Positions 4,789 through 5,587 of a DNA stretch of 5,587 bases are shown one piece after another; the first letter of the stretch is position 1; every line of letters starts with the position of its first letter. The translations under genes and the position numbers were made by a program. The notes beneath the pieces are model-generated. The model was not told where the DNA came from, searched no databases, and was given only the letters and a program-made list of their open reading frames with translations. The stretch comes from an uncultured bacterium (lineage in GTDB: Bacteria; Bdellovibrionota_C; UBA2361; SZUA-149; CALKYB01), in contig CALKYB010000038.1 of NCBI GenBank assembly GCA_938003565.1, forward strand, positions 1 to 5,587, in the 5' to 3' direction.

Positions 4789-5286
4789 TTGAATTCAACT
4801 CTTCTACTAAATGCCAGCTATGAACCTATTAAGGTTATCTCTTGGAGGAAAGCCATTAGCCTATTCTTCTTGGACAAGGTTGAAGTAGTTGAATGCTACA
4901 GTATGGATATCCGCTCCGTGTCCGTAAGTGTAAAAATGCCCTCCGTTGTACGGTTGCTAAGATACGCAAATATTTCAAAACGAAAGCCAAGACTCTCTAA
5001 ACTAAATTTGCTAGCACGAGACAACTATCAGTGTCAGTACTGTTCAACGGAACTAGATTTTTCCAATGCTACTTTCGATCATGTAGTTCCCCGCTCCCAC
5101 CAAGGAGAGACTTCCTGGGAAAATTTAGTAATAGCTTGCGGCTCTTGTAATAGGAAAAAAGGTGGCCGAACCCCTAAAGAGGCTCGAATGAAACTTCATA
5201 AAAAACCGGTAGCACCCGACTGGTTGCCTATTCTTCATTTTCGCTATGAAGATGACCTACCCCAAGCCTGGCTTGACTTTCTCTAA
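4789..5286 (+). CDS. HNH endonuclease family protein (zinc-ribbon type)
   Basis: This 165-residue protein belongs to the widespread stand-alone bacterial HNH (COG1403-like) group, predicted metal-dependent DNA nucleases whose cellular role is largely unknown. The N-terminal part opens with the group's typical LLLNASYEPIKVISWRKA (residues 5-22), then PSVVRLLRY (51-59). The HNH core follows: CQYC (82-85), the catalytic DHVVPRS (97-103, His98), ENL with Asn112, and CGSCNRKKGGRTP (117-129) completing the four-Cys zinc site. All key residues are intact. The TTG start is forced by an in-frame TAA two codons upstream and has a good GGTGAG (4777-4782) at 6 nt. The CCA-enzyme gene follows 24 nt later in the same frame, so the two are probably cotranscribed. 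There is no methyltransferase or phage gene nearby, so a restriction role is not supported. Confidence 0.87.
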   Translation: MNSTLLLNASYEPIKVISWRKAISLFFLDKVEVVECYSMDIRSVSVSVKMPSVVRLLRYANISKRKPRLSKLNLLARDNYQCQYCSTELDFSNATFDHVVPRSHQGETSWENLVIACGSCNRKKGGRTPKEARMKLHKKPVAPDWLPILHFRYEDDLPQAWLDFL

Positions 5287-5292
5287 CAATTA

Positions 5293-5307
5293 AGGGGAAC
5301 TTCCCCT
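5293..5307 (+). promoter_or_regulatory. Perfect inverted repeat covering the Shine-Dalgarno before the CCA-enzyme gene
   Basis: AGGGGAACTTCCCCT is a perfect inverted repeat about a single C, able to form AGGGGA/TCCCCT with a 3-nt loop. It begins 6 nt after the HNH stop and ends 3 nt before the ATG at 5311. The AAGGGG at 5292-5297, the only Shine-Dalgarno-like sequence here, forms its 5' arm and lies 13 nt from the ATG, further than optimal. Initiation therefore probably depends on ribosomes arriving from the HNH gene to open the hairpin (inference). No T-run follows, so it is not an intrinsic terminator. Confidence 0.55.
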
Positions 5308-5310
5308 ACT

Positions 5311-5587
5311 ATGTTTACTATATCAGATCCTAGAGTTTCTATATTAGTCGATGCATTGGGCAGCGAGGCAGATCTACATATAGTCGGGGGCGCTGTTCGT
5401 GACGCCATATTGGAGGCTAGCGAGGAATTAGCGAAGACCGGGAGGGACATTGACCTAGCCACAGCCCTCCCCGCTATAAGAGTTCTAGAACTCCTGAGAA
5501 AAGCTGAAATCCGCTGTGTGGATGTGGCCCTTAAGCACTCCACCATTTTAGCGGTGCCAATTAAAGATCAGCCAGGCATTGAAATTA
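5311..5587 (+). CDS. tRNA nucleotidyltransferase / poly(A) polymerase family protein (CCA-adding enzyme), N-terminal part
   Basis: The window holds the first 92 codons; the gene continues past the right edge. The product is a class II nucleotidyltransferase, the family that builds or repairs the CCA 3' end of tRNAs, with poly(A) polymerases as close relatives. IVGGAVRD (residues 24-31) and GRDIDLAT (44-51) supply the nucleotide-binding signature and the two metal-binding acidic residues Asp46 and Asp48. VALKHSTI (72-79) matches the following conserved block (often KHGT). The ATG at 5311 is the only start in the linker after the HNH stop and gives the usual short lead-in to the GGAVRD motif. 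CCA addition is favoured because the nearby tRNA-Ala gene lacks CCA, but the specificity-determining domain is outside the window. Confidence 0.9.
   Translation, partial: MFTISDPRVSILVDALGSEADLHIVGGAVRDAILEASEELAKTGRDIDLATALPAIRVLELLRKAEIRCVDVALKHSTILAVPIKDQPGIEI

Noticed and set aside
4789..5286. HNH gene as part of a restriction, CRISPR or phage defence system
   Set aside because: There is no methyltransferase, Cas gene, repeat array or phage gene in the window, and this HNH type is common as a stand-alone chromosomal gene.
5283..5546. 87-codon minus-strand ORF, Ser/Arg/Ala-rich
   Set aside because: It is antisense to the CCA-enzyme gene, whose catalytic motifs are intact on the plus strand.

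Overview
The window looks like ordinary bacterial chromosome of moderate to low G+C (roughly low-to-mid 40s percent by eye). It is most likely from a Gram-negative-type bacterium whose phylum I cannot fix. It carries housekeeping genes (TCA cycle, tRNA modification, tRNA maturation), one lipid-flippase-like membrane protein, an HNH nuclease, two tRNAs and a few small hypothetical genes. I see no phage genes, insertion sequence, CRISPR array or toxin-antitoxin pair. Several starts are non-AUG: GTG for trmL and the small membrane protein, TTG for the flippase-like gene and the HNH gene. In-frame stops upstream force the trmL, small-protein and HNH starts.

Layout. Positions 1-1032 (minus strand) hold malate dehydrogenase followed 40 nt later by the first 21 codons of sucC, so this is an mdh-sucC(-sucD) TCA-cycle operon leaving the window on the left. 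A 493-nt non-coding spacer (1033-1525) separates it from trmL on the plus strand (1526-1996), which ends in a plausible intrinsic terminator. trmL converges on a minus-strand YbhN/LPG-synthase-TM family membrane protein (2060-3085), possibly preceded by a 66-codon ORF with a good ribosome binding site. From 3378 to 4173 two hypothetical small proteins converge and overlap by 86 nt: a membrane-anchored helical protein (plus) and an exported Ser/Thr-rich basic protein (minus). Next come tRNA-Ile(GAU) and tRNA-Ala(UGC) on the minus strand, in the order normally found inside an rRNA operon spacer but with no rRNA beside them. A 299-nt spacer then leads to a plus-strand pair: an HNH endonuclease family protein (4789-5286) and, 24 nt later and in the same reading frame, the start of a class II tRNA nucleotidyltransferase (CCA-adding enzyme family), cut by the window end.

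How it fits together. tRNA maturation is a partial theme: TrmL modifies the wobble base of tRNA-Leu, the terminal gene is likely to add or repair CCA ends, and one of the two tRNAs here (Ala) lacks an encoded CCA while the other (Ile) has it. The most intriguing non-standard structure is the HNH/CCA-enzyme junction. There a UAA stop is followed by CAA-UUA, then a perfect 15-nt inverted repeat that buries the only Shine-Dalgarno-like sequence, all in one continuous frame. I find no clear evidence of a wholly new biological system; the findings below are modest leads.
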